DNA from: Nocardioides alpinus
GTDB taxonomy: Bacteria > Actinomycetota > Actinomycetes > Propionibacteriales > Nocardioidaceae
DNA: 64,000 nt
NCBI RefSeq assembly: GCF_900112035.1
Contig: NZ_FOKC01000001.1
Coordinates: 248,001-312,000, forward strand
Direction of reading: 5' to 3'
This document shows, one piece after another, positions 1 through 8,857 of the stretch. The translations under genes and the position numbers were made by a program. Numbering within the stretch: the first letter of the stretch is position 1; the number at the start of each line of letters is the position of its first letter. The notes beneath the pieces are model-generated. The model saw only the letters and a program-made list of their open reading frames with translations, was not told the origin of the DNA and did not search any database.

Positions 1-512
1 TCGGGTTTGTCACTGCGGACGTCGTGGAGCGGGCGGGCTACTCCCGGCGCACCTTCGCGAACCACTTCTCCTGCAAGGAGGAGGCCGTCGCCGCGGTCGC
101 GTTCGGGGGTGTCGACGACGCCAGCGCGATCCTCGCCGACCTGCCAGAAGACCTGCCACTGCTCGATGCCCTGTTGTCCGTCATGAGGGATCAGTTCACC
201 GCGGACACCTTGGTGAGGATGCGCGAGCTGATGGCCATGGCACGGCAGTACCCAACCCTCGAGCCCTACGTCCTCAGCGTTCAGCAACGCATGCGCCACA
301 CCGCCCAAGAACTCCTGGGATCCGCAGCCGGGGACCGCTATCCCGCCATCTACGTGCCGCTGCTGTTCGGCGCCGTCTATGGCGCCGTGATGGCCGCTCT
401 GGAGGGAACTCTCGACGTGCACCTGGACGGCGAGAACGACGCCACCCCCGCATCGATGGACTACGCCTCGTTCCTCGACCTCACCTTCGACTACCTGCGC
501 CACGGCCTCTAG
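1..512 (+). CDS. TetR-family transcriptional regulator (5' end outside window)
   Basis: The reading frame is open through the left edge: bases 3-23 encode GFVTADV in frame before the GTG at 24, so the true start lies upstream. The N-terminal part (VERAGYSRRTFANHFSCKEE) is the recognition-helix half of a TetR HTH. The remaining roughly 130 residues are the helical ligand-binding domain, which I cannot assign to a ligand. The stop lies 37 nt before an MMPL exporter on the same strand, so this regulator probably controls that exporter and its own operon. The family call is secure; the target is inferred from position only. Confidence 0.88.
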   Translation, partial: GFVTADVVERAGYSRRTFANHFSCKEEAVAAVAFGGVDDASAILADLPEDLPLLDALLSVMRDQFTADTLVRMRELMAMARQYPTLEPYVLSVQQRMRHTAQELLGSAAGDRYPAIYVPLLFGAVYGAVMAALEGTLDVHLDGENDATPASMDYASFLDLTFDYLRHGL

Positions 513-549
513 CCACCGCCGCCCCGCCCCTCAAGGAGACCCACAACCC

Positions 550-2889
550 ATGTCCACATTCTTGTACCGGCTCGGACGAACCGCATTCGGCCGGCCGTGG
601 CTGTTCATTGCCGGTTGGGTGGCGGTCCTCGCCGCGGTCGTCGGTGCCGTGGCCATCAACGGGGTGAACGTCAGCTCCGAGATGAAGATCGAGGGCACCG
701 AGGCCCAGACCGTGCTCGACCGCGTGGCCGATGAGCTTCCCGCGGCGTCGGGAGGCCAGGCCAGCGTCGTGTTCACTGTGCCGGGCGGTGAGCGCCTCGA
801 CACGCCGGAGCGTCTTGCGGTGATCAGCGGCACCGTCAGCGACGTCTATGACCTGGAGAAGGTCGTGAACCCCCTGGACGCCGCTCTGGGTGCCGGGGAG
901 CAGGGCGGACCGGGCACTGATCAGGAAGGTGCACCGGCCGATCCCTCAGCCGGGTCGGAGCAGGGGCAGGCGCCTCCCTACCAGCCGCTGGTGGTGGACG
1001 GGGCCCCGGTGCCGGGCGTGTTGGTGTCCTCGGACGGGCAGGTCGCGCTGTTCCAGTTCCAGTTCACGGTCGCCTCGACCTCGTTGACCGATGACGACGT
1101 CACCTCGGTGGTCGAGGTGGTGGAGCGTGCCGAGCAGGGAACCGGGATCACCGTGCTCCCGAGCGACTCGCTCAAGGCCATCGAGATCCCGGTCGGTATT
1201 GGTGAGGTGATCGGTCTCGCCGTCGCCGCTCTCGTGCTGGTGCTCACCCTGGGTTCGCTGATCGCGGCCGGTCTGCCCCTGATCACCGCGCTGGTCGGCG
1301 TCGGCATCGGCGTGGGCGGCGCGTACGCGCTCTCCACGGCCGTCGAGATGAACTCCGCCACCCCCGTCCTCGGTCTCATGGTCGGCCTCGCCGTGGGCAT
1401 CGACTACGCGCTGTTCGTCGTGAACCGGCAGCGACGGCTGATCCTCGACCGAGGACTCACCGCGCAGGAAGCAGCCGGCAGAGCGGTCGGCACCGCGGGG
1501 AGCGCCGTGTTCTTCGCCGGCCTGACCGTCCTCATCGCGCTGACCGCGCTGACCGTCATCGGTATCGCGATGCTGTCCACGATGGCACTGGTCGCGGCGT
1601 CCACGGTCGCCCTGGCCGTGCTCATCGCCCTGACCCTGCTGCCCGCGCTGTTGGGGCTGGTCGGGGAGCGGATCTGCTCCGACAAGGCCCGAGCCCGACG
1701 CCGCGCCAAGGTGCACGCGGAGTCCCACAGCGTCGCCGACCACTGGGTAAAGGGCGTGATCAGGTTCCGGTGGCCCGTCATCGCCGGCGTGGTCGCGATC
1801 CTGGGCGTGGCGGCGATCCCCGCGGCCAGCATGAACCTGGGCATCCCCACCGGTGCGACCGCGAACCAGGACACCGCCGCCCGGCAGAGCTACGAGGCCG
1901 TCTCCCAGGGCTTCGGTGAGGGATTCAACGGCCCCCTCCTGGTCACCGCAGAGCCCACCGGCACCGCAGACCGCGTCACTCCCGAGCTGACCGCCAAGCT
2001 CCTCGCCGAGTTCCAGGGCCGAGACGACATCGTGCTGGCCGCGCCGGTCGGCGTCAACGAGGCCGGCGACCTGGCCGTGTTCAGCGTCATCCCCACCTCC
2101 GGCCCCAGCGACGAGGCCACCAGCGACCTCGTGAACGCGCTGCGCGAGCCCGACAACGACATCGCCCAGACCAATGAGGTGCAGCTCGGCGTCACCGGCT
2201 TCACCGCCATCGGCATCGACATGTCCGACAAGCTCGCCGACGTCCTACCGCTCTACCTCGCCATCATCATCGTCCTTTCCGTCCTGATCCTGATGCTGGT
2301 CTTCCGCTCGATCGTCGTCCCCCTCAAGGCCACCGCCGGCTTCCTGCTCAGCATCCTGGCCACCTTCGGCGCCACCACCGCCGTCTTCCAATGGGGCTGG
2401 CTCAGCAGCCTCTTCGGGTTCGACACCGGCGGCCCGCTGATGAGCTTCATGCCGATCATCGTGACCGGCATCCTCTACGGGCTCGCCATGGACTACGAGG
2501 TCTTCCTGGTCTCCTCGATGCGCGAGGCACACATCCACGGCCAGCCAGCCCGCCAGAGCGTCGTGCACGGCTTCGACCAGGCCAGCCGCGTCGTCGTCGC
2601 CGCCGCGATCATCATGGTCGCGGTCTTCTCCGGCTTCATCTTCAGCCACGACATCATGATCAAGCAGATCGGCTTCGCACTCGCCGCCGGCATCCTCATC
2701 GACGCCTTCATCGTCCGGCTGACCCTCGTCCCGGCGCTCATGGCCGTCTTCGACGAGCGAGCATGGTGGCTGCCCCGCTGGCTCGACCGCCTGCTGCCCG
2801 ACCTCGACATCGAGGGCGACAAGCTGCTGACCATGCTCAACCAGCAGGCCGAGGCCACCGACCGACAAAACCTCGAGGTCCGCAACTGA
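550..2889 (+). CDS. MMPL/RND-family membrane transporter
   Basis: A 779-residue protein with the duplicated MMPL layout: one N-terminal membrane helix, a first extracytoplasmic domain (about residues 40-210), a five-helix bundle, a linker with a basic stretch, another helix, a second extracytoplasmic domain and a final helical bundle. The Asp-Tyr proton-relay pairs typical of MMPL proteins are visible in GLAVGIDYALF (about residue 280) and LAMDYEVFLVS (about residue 647). An insertion rich in Gly, Gln and Pro sits near residues 115-145. AAGGAG lies upstream of the ATG. Family members export lipids, siderophores or drugs using the proton gradient. The upstream TetR gene suggests inducible efflux; the substrate is unknown. 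Confidence 0.9.
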   Translation: MSTFLYRLGRTAFGRPWLFIAGWVAVLAAVVGAVAINGVNVSSEMKIEGTEAQTVLDRVADELPAASGGQASVVFTVPGGERLDTPERLAVISGTVSDVYDLEKVVNPLDAALGAGEQGGPGTDQEGAPADPSAGSEQGQAPPYQPLVVDGAPVPGVLVSSDGQVALFQFQFTVASTSLTDDDVTSVVEVVERAEQGTGITVLPSDSLKAIEIPVGIGEVIGLAVAALVLVLTLGSLIAAGLPLITALVGVGIGVGGAYALSTAVEMNSATPVLGLMVGLAVGIDYALFVVNRQRRLILDRGLTAQEAAGRAVGTAGSAVFFAGLTVLIALTALTVIGIAMLSTMALVAASTVALAVLIALTLLPALLGLVGERICSDKARARRRAKVHAESHSVADHWVKGVIRFRWPVIAGVVAILGVAAIPAASMNLGIPTGATANQDTAARQSYEAVSQGFGEGFNGPLLVTAEPTGTADRVTPELTAKLLAEFQGRDDIVLAAPVGVNEAGDLAVFSVIPTSGPSDEATSDLVNALREPDNDIAQTNEVQLGVTGFTAIGIDMSDKLADVLPLYLAIIIVLSVLILMLVFRSIVVPLKATAGFLLSILATFGATTAVFQWGWLSSLFGFDTGGPLMSFMPIIVTGILYGLAMDYEVFLVSSMREAHIHGQPARQSVVHGFDQASRVVVAAAIIMVAVFSGFIFSHDIMIKQIGFALAAGILIDAFIVRLTLVPALMAVFDERAWWLPRWLDRLLPDLDIEGDKLLTMLNQQAEATDRQNLEVRN

Positions 2890-3021
2890 CCGGACTGAGG
2901 CATCCAGAACCGAACGTTGTCCCAGGCCTTCTTGGAGGCCTCGCCACGCCACCGCGGTCTACCGGCAGTTCCCGAACGCGATCGACCACCAATCCCTGGC
3001 GCCTCGATCACCGAGGATCGC

Positions 3022-3551
3022 TCATCCAGGATCTCGGCGGTACTCGACCCAGCGCTCCAGCATGCCCTCCGTCTCGCCGCGCAGGAACGCAATGAACTGT
3101 GTCGCCTCGGCCGATCGGTGGCCACCGCCGTGCGCGCCGAGCTCGACCGCGGCGGACGCCACCACTGACGCCCACTGGCGGACGCCACCACTGACTCCCA
3201 CTGCTTGAGAACCGGGATCCAGGCGGCCACGATCATGCCGCACACCTCGCCGTCACTGACCCGGTAGAGCTCCGCCCTCCTCCCGGGTTCCCTCTCCTTG
3301 ACCACCATCCGCGTCGCGGTGAGATAGCGCACGACTCCCGAGATTGCGGCCGGACTGACCCGGACCCCGTCCGCGAGCGCGGCGGCGGAGTAGCGGTCAG
3401 CGTCGACGGCGAGCATGTAGGCCAACACCCTCGCGGCCATCCGCGGGATCCCGGCTTCGTTCAATATCAGGGCAATGCGCTCGACCACCCGAAGCAGCCC
3501 CTCGCTCTCGTCCTGCCAGCGGCTCGGCATCATCTGCTCACCATCGCTCAT
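3022..3551 (-). pseudogene. GbsR/MarR-type regulator, frameshifted by a 26-bp duplication
   Basis: The first two thirds read MSDGEQMMPSRW... and contain a winged-helix segment (about residues 40-95, with SPAAISGVVRYL as the likely recognition helix) of the type seen in GbsR-like MarR proteins. The frame is then lost. A tandem 26-bp repeat (3151-3202) lies at the break; removing one copy leaves 504 nt, exactly 168 codons, and joins WESVVASA to AVELGAHGGGHRSAEATQF and a C-terminus with FLRGETEGMLERW, typical of the family. As it stands the protein would run on into unrelated sequence. It is convergent with the MMPL gene. ATG 3551 has no strong Shine-Dalgarno; the Met pair about 6 codons further in is an alternative start behind GGTGAG. 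Confidence 0.8.
3151..3202. repeat. 26-bp direct tandem duplication inside the regulator gene
   Basis: Copy 1 is 3151-3176 and copy 2 is 3177-3202. They begin GGCGGACGCC and differ at a single base (G at 3170, T at 3196). Because 26 is not a multiple of three, the extra copy shifts the reading frame of the minus-strand regulator. Confidence 0.93.
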
Positions 3552-3959
3552 CGAGCCAGGCCCATCCGGCTGAGCCCGTTGGGATGCCGATCGCGGCTCG
3601 GCGGGGCTTCTGCCCGGCGTCGAGATCGTCCCCGCACCCGGGATTGCCCGTGTCTGGCGCGGTCGCGGACGCCGGGCGCCCGAACTCCGCCGGAGCATGC
3701 GACCTCCGCGTCACCTGAGATGCTGCGCGTCCAACTCGCCCAAGGAAAGGAGCCCCGCCCCTTCGTGTGGCTTTCTTCCCCGGGCGCTCCAGCAACCCCC
3801 GGGCCGATTGGCCGCGAGCCCGCGTGGTGGCGTCGGCCTCCCGAACCAGGCACGGCCGACCGTGGTCCCAGACGTCGAACGGCCCGGGACGTGGGGCAGC
3901 CCTCAAAGAACCGCCTGCGAACCGCAGATCCTGGAGGCGTTCGGGCTGTCGGGGCTGTC
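3552..3959. other. No convincing gene
   Basis: All frames here are GC-driven open frames with Arg/Pro/Ser-rich translations and no recognisable domain. I see no RNA gene or repeat. Confidence 0.5.
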
Positions 3960-4295
3960 TCAAGGTCGGTGCCAGCCCCGGCGCCTCCAGGTCCGGGGCC
4001 GGGCGGAACGGGCAGGCCCGTCGTCGAGCTGCGCTGGATCGGGTTCGCGGAGGTACTCCTCAAGGTCGCCCAGCCCGCGGGCGATGTCTCGACGCAGCCT
4101 GCGTTCGGCCAAGAACCGGAGGCGGGGCGCAGGATGGTCGCGAACCCACTCGGTGTACATGAACTGCCCCATGCACCAGCATGCACCGAACGCGACGCTG
4201 CCAGCCACCAGCGTCCACCACACGACTGCCAAGACATCCCACAGGGCGTTCCCCAGCTGTTGCCATGCCGGGCCGTACGGATTCCCGTATGTCAC
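3960..4295 (-). CDS. Small membrane protein of unknown function
   Basis: I chose the GTG at 4295 because GGAGG lies 8 nt upstream of it. The 111-residue product starts VTYGNPYGPAW and has one strong hydrophobic segment (about residues 18-45, rich in Trp, Val and Ala). A charged, Arg-rich helical tail with an acidic patch (DLEEYLREPD) follows. The layout suggests a single-pass or hairpin membrane protein with a cytoplasmic tail. I do not recognise the family, and no neighbour gives it a role. Support comes from the ribosome site and the non-random hydrophobic/charged pattern. Confidence 0.5.
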   Translation of the reverse strand: MTYGNPYGPAWQQLGNALWDVLAVVWWTLVAGSVAFGACWCMGQFMYTEWVRDHPAPRLRFLAERRLRRDIARGLGDLEEYLREPDPAQLDDGPARSARPRTWRRRGWHRP

Positions 4296-4398
4296 CTCAC
4301 CCACCTCCAGCCGTGGCGGCCGAACCCGGGGATCGCGATCACCCGTAGGTAGCGGTCGGTGCCAGCCTACGCCGAAATACATAGGAGGAAAAGGGTAG

Positions 4399-4557
4399 AT
4401 GCAGAGGGTCCAGCCGCCCACGGCGCTACGCCTCCCCTGCACTGGCATGCTGTTGGATACCGATGGCGTTCATCGCCGGGCGTTGCCGCGTCTGGCTGAG
4501 CGAGTTCGGGAAACCACCAAGAATCGGCGCACCCCAGCAGTGTCGTCTCCGCTTTGA
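4399..4557 (+). CDS. Possible 52-residue ORF
   Basis: An ATG follows AGGAGG at about 15 nt and AAAGGG at about 5 nt. The product is MQRVQPPTALRL... with a basic C-terminal half. No family is recognised and codon use is not decisive, so only the ribosome-binding site argues for it. Confidence 0.2.
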   Translation: MQRVQPPTALRLPCTGMLLDTDGVHRRALPRLAERVRETTKNRRTPAVSSPL

Positions 4558-4835
4558 GTCGTCGTTGCCCCGATGTCGTGGGGACCACGTATGCGGCCTC
4601 GTTGCCCTTTGAGCACCATCGTCCGACACTGTCAGGATGACGGCACCGGCCTCGAGGCGGTGACGCGGTCGCTGACCAGCGACGCACAGGCTGGACTTCA
4701 TGAGGAGTGCCACGCCACGGCGCGTGTCCGCTCTCCGAGCCCCCAGCCCTTCGACGGCGGCCTTTGGACGGAAAAGCTAGGCAGGTGGGGTATGGAGCAA
4801 CCTTCTGGTGGAACGGCGGCAGTGGAGCGGCGGCC

Positions 4836-5435
4836 GTGAGCCCGGTCCGAGCACGACCAGGGCGCCGGCCGGGGCACAGTTCGACACGCGAGGAGATAGC
4901 TCGGGCAGCCCGCGAGCAGTTCGCCGCTGGAGGCTACGATCGCGTCACGCTGAGGGCGGTCGCAGCACAGGCGGGCGTGGATGCCGCCCTCGTGGCGTAT
5001 TTCTTCGGCTCGAAACGAGAGTTGTTCGACGAAGTCGTCAACCCTTTTTCTGATTCGTCCGCGCTCATGGCTCGACTCCTGGAGGGGGACCCGAGGCTCG
5101 TCGGCGAGCGCTTGGCAAGACTGGTGATTGAGGCACTCGATGATACGGGCCGGCGAGAGCGCATCCTTGGAACCATCCGCACCGCGGCGGTCGAAGCCGA
5201 CACCGCTCGCAAGGTTGGCGAGAAGTTCACCACTGAGCTGCTGGAACCGGTCGTGTCCCAGCTCGGGGTCGCGCAGGCGCCATTGCGCGCCGCGCTCGTG
5301 ATGTCGCAGATCCTTGGCCTCGCCTTGGCTCGCCACGTCGTCGGCCTCGAGGATCTGACCTCTGCAAGCCAGGACGAGCTGGTGGCCGCGCTTGCTCCCA
5401 CGTTGCAGCGCTACTTGGTTGGCGACATCCCCTGA
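4836..5435 (+). CDS. TetR-family transcriptional regulator
   Basis: The GTG at 4836 is preceded by GGAG at 8 nt and gives a 199-residue protein of normal TetR length. Residues 18-60 form the HTH domain (TREEIARAAREQFAAGGY, then VDAALVAYFFGSKRELF). The C-terminal domain is of the common 'TetR_C' type with LGLALARHVVGLE near the end, frequent in actinobacterial orphan regulators. No gene is close on either side, so the regulated genes cannot be named. A longer upstream frame exists but has no ribosome site. Confidence 0.85.
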   Translation: MSPVRARPGRRPGHSSTREEIARAAREQFAAGGYDRVTLRAVAAQAGVDAALVAYFFGSKRELFDEVVNPFSDSSALMARLLEGDPRLVGERLARLVIEALDDTGRRERILGTIRTAAVEADTARKVGEKFTTELLEPVVSQLGVAQAPLRAALVMSQILGLALARHVVGLEDLTSASQDELVAALAPTLQRYLVGDIP

Positions 5436-5595
5436 CTGGCGTCCGGCTGTCCCCAAACATCGCCCCTTGCGATCTGCGGCGGATGGAACTGCTGAGCCGC
5501 TTACACCTGGAGCAGTAGCGCTTATCCCGGCGTCGCTCCGGGCTCTGGCCACGCGAGACTTCACGGGTGGGTGCGCTCGCCGTCGCCAAAGCCGT

Positions 5596-5601
5596 TATGG
5601 T
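5596..5601 (+). promoter_or_regulatory. -10 element of a leaderless MarR transcript
   Basis: TATGGT lies 6 nt before the ATG at 5608 and there is no Shine-Dalgarno, so transcription would begin at or next to the start codon. The same arrangement recurs at many genes of this window. Confidence 0.5.
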
Positions 5602-5607
5602 TGGTAC

Positions 5608-6102
5608 ATGCAATCAGTTGGATCGGAGACCGACCTGGCCTCGGTGGAGTCCATCGAGCAGGAGCTGACCCTGTTGGTGCGTCGTGCCCAGAAGGTGCAC
5701 TTGCGCGGCGGCCCGACAGAGCAGGTCGTGGAGAGGGCCGCCTACGGGATCCTCGCGTGGCTCCATGACACCGGCCCGCTGCGGTCCAGTGAGCTCGCAG
5801 CGCACTTCCACCTGGACGCCTCGACGATCAGCCGACAGGTCGCGGCCCTGGAGCAGGCCGGCCTGGTCACGCGCGAACCGGACGCCGATGACCGGCGCGC
5901 TCTCCGGCTGCGGCTCACCGATCGAGGCAAGAAGGTGTTGAGCACGACGCGGGCGGAACGACGCGGCGTCGTCCGGGAGCTGCTGCGGTCGTGGTCGCCC
6001 GAGGATCTGGCGCGCTTCGCGTCCCTGCTGGCGGCGTTCAACGCCGGTCTCGACGAGCATCTGACCGGGGATCCGCACACCGCGGAAGGGGGCCAGCGAT
6101 GA
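5608..6102 (+). CDS. MarR-family transcriptional regulator
   Basis: A 164-residue winged-helix protein. Residues 45-100 carry the wHTH with LRSSELAAHFHLDASTISRQ as helix-turn-helix and DADDRRALRLRLTDRGKKVL as the wing, the standard MarR signature. Its stop codon overlaps an ATG (ATGA at 6099-6102) that would start the MFS gene if a one-base frameshift is assumed; the MFS frame proper opens about 50 nt later. The pair is a typical drug-responsive marR-efflux operon, so autoregulation and control of the exporter are likely. The effector is unknown. Confidence 0.9.
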   Translation: MQSVGSETDLASVESIEQELTLLVRRAQKVHLRGGPTEQVVERAAYGILAWLHDTGPLRSSELAAHFHLDASTISRQVAALEQAGLVTREPDADDRRALRLRLTDRGKKVLSTTRAERRGVVRELLRSWSPEDLARFASLLAAFNAGLDEHLTGDPHTAEGGQR

Positions 6103-6153
6103 GTACGGCATCCTCCCCCGGAGCCGGGTGCCCCCGGGGCACCCGGCGAGCAG

Positions 6154-7791
6154 GTGATGCCGGAGCTGACGCACCGGCAGATCCTCACCGTCCTGGTCGG
6201 GCTCATGCTCGGCATGCTGGTCGCCGCCCTGTCCCAGACGATCGTGGCCACCGCGCTGCCCACCATCGTCGGCGAGCTCGGCGGTCAGGACCAGCTGGCC
6301 TGGGTCGTCTCGGCCACCCTGTTGACCTCGACCGCCTCCACTCCCATCTGGGGCAAGCTGTCGGACCTGTACGGCCGCAAGATCATGTTCCAGTCCGCGA
6401 TCGGGATCTTCCTGGTCTCCTCACTCGCCGCCGGGTTCGCCCAGAACATGGGGCAGCTGGTGGGGTCCCGGGCCGTCATGGGACTCGGCGTCGGCGGGCT
6501 GATGGCACTGTCCCAGGCGATCATCGGCGACGTCGTCAGTCCCCGCGAACGCGGCCGCTACCAGGGCTACATCGGCTCGGTCTTCGGCCTGGCCACCGTC
6601 GCCGGGCCCCTGCTGGGTGGCTTCCTGGTCGAGCACCTCTCGTGGCGATGGACCTTCTGGGTCGGGATCCCCATCGGCATCGTGGCCCTGGTGGTGACCG
6701 AACGCGTCCTGAAGCTTCCGTTCCCACGCCGCCGGCACGCTATCGACTGGCTGGGGGCGTTCTTCATCGTCGCCGGGATCAGCGCGCTGCTGCTAATGCT
6801 CTCGCTCGGCGGCAAGGAGTTCGCCTGGAACTCGGCCTGGACCTACGGGTTGACCGCGGTAGCTCTAACCATGCTGGCGCTCACGGTCTGGCAGGAGCGC
6901 CGGGCGGCCGAACCGATCATGCCGCCGCGGCTGTTCGCCAACCACACCTTCGTCATCACCAGCCTGGCCGGCTTCGCGGTCGGGGTCGCCATGTTCGGCG
7001 CCATCATCTTCTTGCCGCAGTACCTGCAGATCGTCAAGGGTGAGTCCCCCACCGCCTCCGGCCTGCTGACCCTTCCGCTGATGGTCGGCCTGCTGGCCAC
7101 CTCCATCGGATCGGGGCGGCTGATCACCCGCACCGGCCGCTACAAGATCTTCCCCGTCGTCGGCCTGCTGGTCGCCGCCGTCGGCCTGACGCTGATGAGC
7201 CGGCTGTCAGTGGACACCTCGCTGTGGCTGGCCGGCGTTTTCATGTTCATCACCGGCGCCGGCATCGGCATGGTGATGCAGGTCCTCGTGCTGGCGACCC
7301 AGAATGCGGTGCCCCATGCCGACCTCGGCGTCGCCACCTCTGGAGCCACGTTCTTCCGCTCCCTGGGCGGCGCGATGGGGGTCGCGGTCTTCGGCGCCCT
7401 GCTCACCCATCGGCTCCGCGACACCATCCCCGCGCAGCTGAAGGCGGCCGGGGTGAGCGCCGACCAGATGCCCGCCGGCTCGGCCACCCAGGGCAGCCCC
7501 GAGCAGATCGCGGCGCTGCCCGAGCCCATCCATCTCGCGGTCACCACCGGGTTCGCCGAGGCGCTGCAGACCACCTTCCTCGCCGCCGTACCGTTCGCGA
7601 TCCTCGGGTTCGTCATCCTGCTGTTCCTGCGCGAGACCCCGTTGCGCGAGACCCGGGGACACACCTCGGGCGAGGATCTCGCCGCCGCGTTCGAGACCTC
7701 GGTCGACCCCGACGCACATCTCACCAACGACGAAGACGCCCCACGGCCCGAGAACCCCCCGCCCCCGGAGAGACCACCCCACCGTCGCTAG
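6154..7791 (+). CDS. DHA2-type (14-TM) MFS drug exporter
   Basis: A 545-residue major facilitator of the EmrB/QacA type: about 14 hydrophobic segments, motif A as GKLSDLYGRK in loop 2-3, and motif C-like glycines in GLGVGGLMALSQ and GLATVAGPLLGG. TM1 motif D1 reads LSQTIVATALPTI, with Ser where Asp is usual. The frame opens at GTG 6154/ATG 6157 behind a weak GGCGAG. An ATG at 6099 that overlaps the marR stop is one base out of frame, and joining it would add a plausible N-terminus, so a frameshift near 6125-6136 is possible. The C-terminus is a long Pro/Glu-rich tail. It likely exports a toxic compound under control of the upstream MarR. Confidence 0.9.
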   Translation: MMPELTHRQILTVLVGLMLGMLVAALSQTIVATALPTIVGELGGQDQLAWVVSATLLTSTASTPIWGKLSDLYGRKIMFQSAIGIFLVSSLAAGFAQNMGQLVGSRAVMGLGVGGLMALSQAIIGDVVSPRERGRYQGYIGSVFGLATVAGPLLGGFLVEHLSWRWTFWVGIPIGIVALVVTERVLKLPFPRRRHAIDWLGAFFIVAGISALLLMLSLGGKEFAWNSAWTYGLTAVALTMLALTVWQERRAAEPIMPPRLFANHTFVITSLAGFAVGVAMFGAIIFLPQYLQIVKGESPTASGLLTLPLMVGLLATSIGSGRLITRTGRYKIFPVVGLLVAAVGLTLMSRLSVDTSLWLAGVFMFITGAGIGMVMQVLVLATQNAVPHADLGVATSGATFFRSLGGAMGVAVFGALLTHRLRDTIPAQLKAAGVSADQMPAGSATQGSPEQIAALPEPIHLAVTTGFAEALQTTFLAAVPFAILGFVILLFLRETPLRETRGHTSGEDLAAAFETSVDPDAHLTNDEDAPRPENPPPPERPPHRR

Positions 7792-8282
7792 GCAGGCCCG
7801 GTCCCCCCGGCGTCCGCGCCCCCGTCGACCGCGAGGATGCGCAGCGCCTCGTCCGCATGGGCCTCCATCCGCAGCTCACTACGGATCACTCCCCGCACGC
7901 GCTGGTCGGAGCCGATCACGAAGGTGCTCCGCCGCGGCGGCAACCCGGGAAGATTCCGCTGCGCACCGTAGGCGGAAGCCACGGCCCCGTCGGCGTCGGA
8001 GAGCAATCGGTACCCCAGGTCATGCTCGGCGTCGAACTGACGCTGACGAGCCACGGAGTCGCGGCTGATCCCGACCCTGGTCGCACCGGCCGCCTCGAAC
8101 TCCGCAGCCAGGTCACGGAAATGGCAGCTCTGCGCGGTGCAGCCTCGACTCATCGCCAACGGGTAGAAGAACAGCACCACCGGCCCGGCCGCGAGCAGCC
8201 GACTCAGCCGGACGGGAGTCTCATGCTGGTCGGGCAGTTCGAAGTCCGGGGCAAGGTCACCGACGCCTATCAGGCCGCTCAT
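7788..8282 (-). CDS. Bcp/PrxQ-like peroxiredoxin
   Basis: A 164-residue AhpC/TSA-fold thiol peroxidase. The active-site region reads PLAMSRGCTAQSCHFRD, with Cys48 as peroxidatic and Cys53 as the PrxQ-type resolving cysteine. The downstream RNLPGLPPRRSTFVIGSDQRVR is the usual strand-helix region holding the catalytic Arg. It reduces peroxides using thioredoxin-like donors in the cytoplasm. It converges on the MFS gene, and the two stop codons share the palindrome CTAG at 7788-7791. ATG 8282 is followed directly by the conserved GLIGVGDLAPDFELPD start. Confidence 0.9.
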   Translation of the reverse strand: MSGLIGVGDLAPDFELPDQHETPVRLSRLLAAGPVVLFFYPLAMSRGCTAQSCHFRDLAAEFEAAGATRVGISRDSVARQRQFDAEHDLGYRLLSDADGAVASAYGAQRNLPGLPPRRSTFVIGSDQRVRGVIRSELRMEAHADEALRILAVDGGADAGGTGPA

Positions 8283-8337
8283 CGAGGACTCCCTCCGGCC
8301 CGGGCGCTTCGGTTCGGGTCGTGGTGCAACGGCGCGA

Positions 8338-8763
8338 TCAGCCGAAGTCGAACAGCGGGTCGGTCAGTGTGAGGCCCAACTCCGGGCCGGCCCAGCCGAA
8401 CAGGACCAGCACCATCAGCGCCGCCCCGGCCAGCGCCAGGTCCTTGAGGAACTGGGTCTGTTCCATCATCCGCTGCTGAGGATCTTCGACGCCCCAGGGG
8501 CCGTGCATGATCACGGCCGTGGGAACCAGGAAGACCACCAGGAACAGGGCGCCCAGGTCGCCCCAGGCGCCCAGCAGGACCATCAGTGCGCCGGCCACGA
8601 TCAGCAGCCCCGTCCCGAAGACCGCTGCCGGGGCGAGCGCCTGGGGAACCCCGCGCGAGGCGGTGTACTGGGCCATCATCTTGGTTTTGGTCAGGTGCCC
8701 GAAGCCCGACATCAAGAACAACACCGCAAACAGGATGCGCCCCACCAACACGACTACGTCCAC
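8338..8763 (-). CDS. DoxX-family membrane protein
   Basis: A DoxX-fold protein of about 141 residues with four membrane helices: VDVVVLVGRILFAVLFLMSG at the N-terminus, two central helices, and LALAGAALMVLVLFGW near the end. GTG 8763 is preferred because GGTGG lies 7 nt upstream; GTG 8784 in the same frame is the alternative. DoxX proteins sit in the membrane and are linked to thiol or redox balance, though the precise activity here is not known. It is divergent from an HxlR regulator with a shared operator region, which suggests redox or electrophile control. Confidence 0.87.
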   Translation of the reverse strand: MDVVVLVGRILFAVLFLMSGFGHLTKTKMMAQYTASRGVPQALAPAAVFGTGLLIVAGALMVLLGAWGDLGALFLVVFLVPTAVIMHGPWGVEDPQQRMMEQTQFLKDLALAGAALMVLVLFGWAGPELGLTLTDPLFDFG

Positions 8764-8828
8764 GCTCAGCCACCGACCTTCCACGCCGGGTGCGGAGCAG
8801 GACCGTGGCCGCCCGCTCCATGGGCTTC

Positions 8829-8857
8829 ATCCTAGGCCGCAAACTTACGTATGGTAA
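8829..8857 (-). promoter_or_regulatory. doxX promoter
   Basis: On the minus strand TTACCA (8852-8857) and TAGGAT (8829-8834) are separated by 17 nt. The -35 box and most of the spacer lie inside the inverted repeat at 8843-8859, a repression geometry. Confidence 0.6.

Noticed and set aside
2890..3021. Possible IS5-type transposase remnant after the MMPL gene
   Set aside because: A few residues (AWRGL, LVVDRV) look transposase-like only if several frameshifts are assumed.
2493..3698. A 401-residue minus-strand frame covering the regulator
   Set aside because: Only its first part is regulator sequence; after the 26-bp duplication the frame is wrong and runs into the antisense of the MMPL gene.
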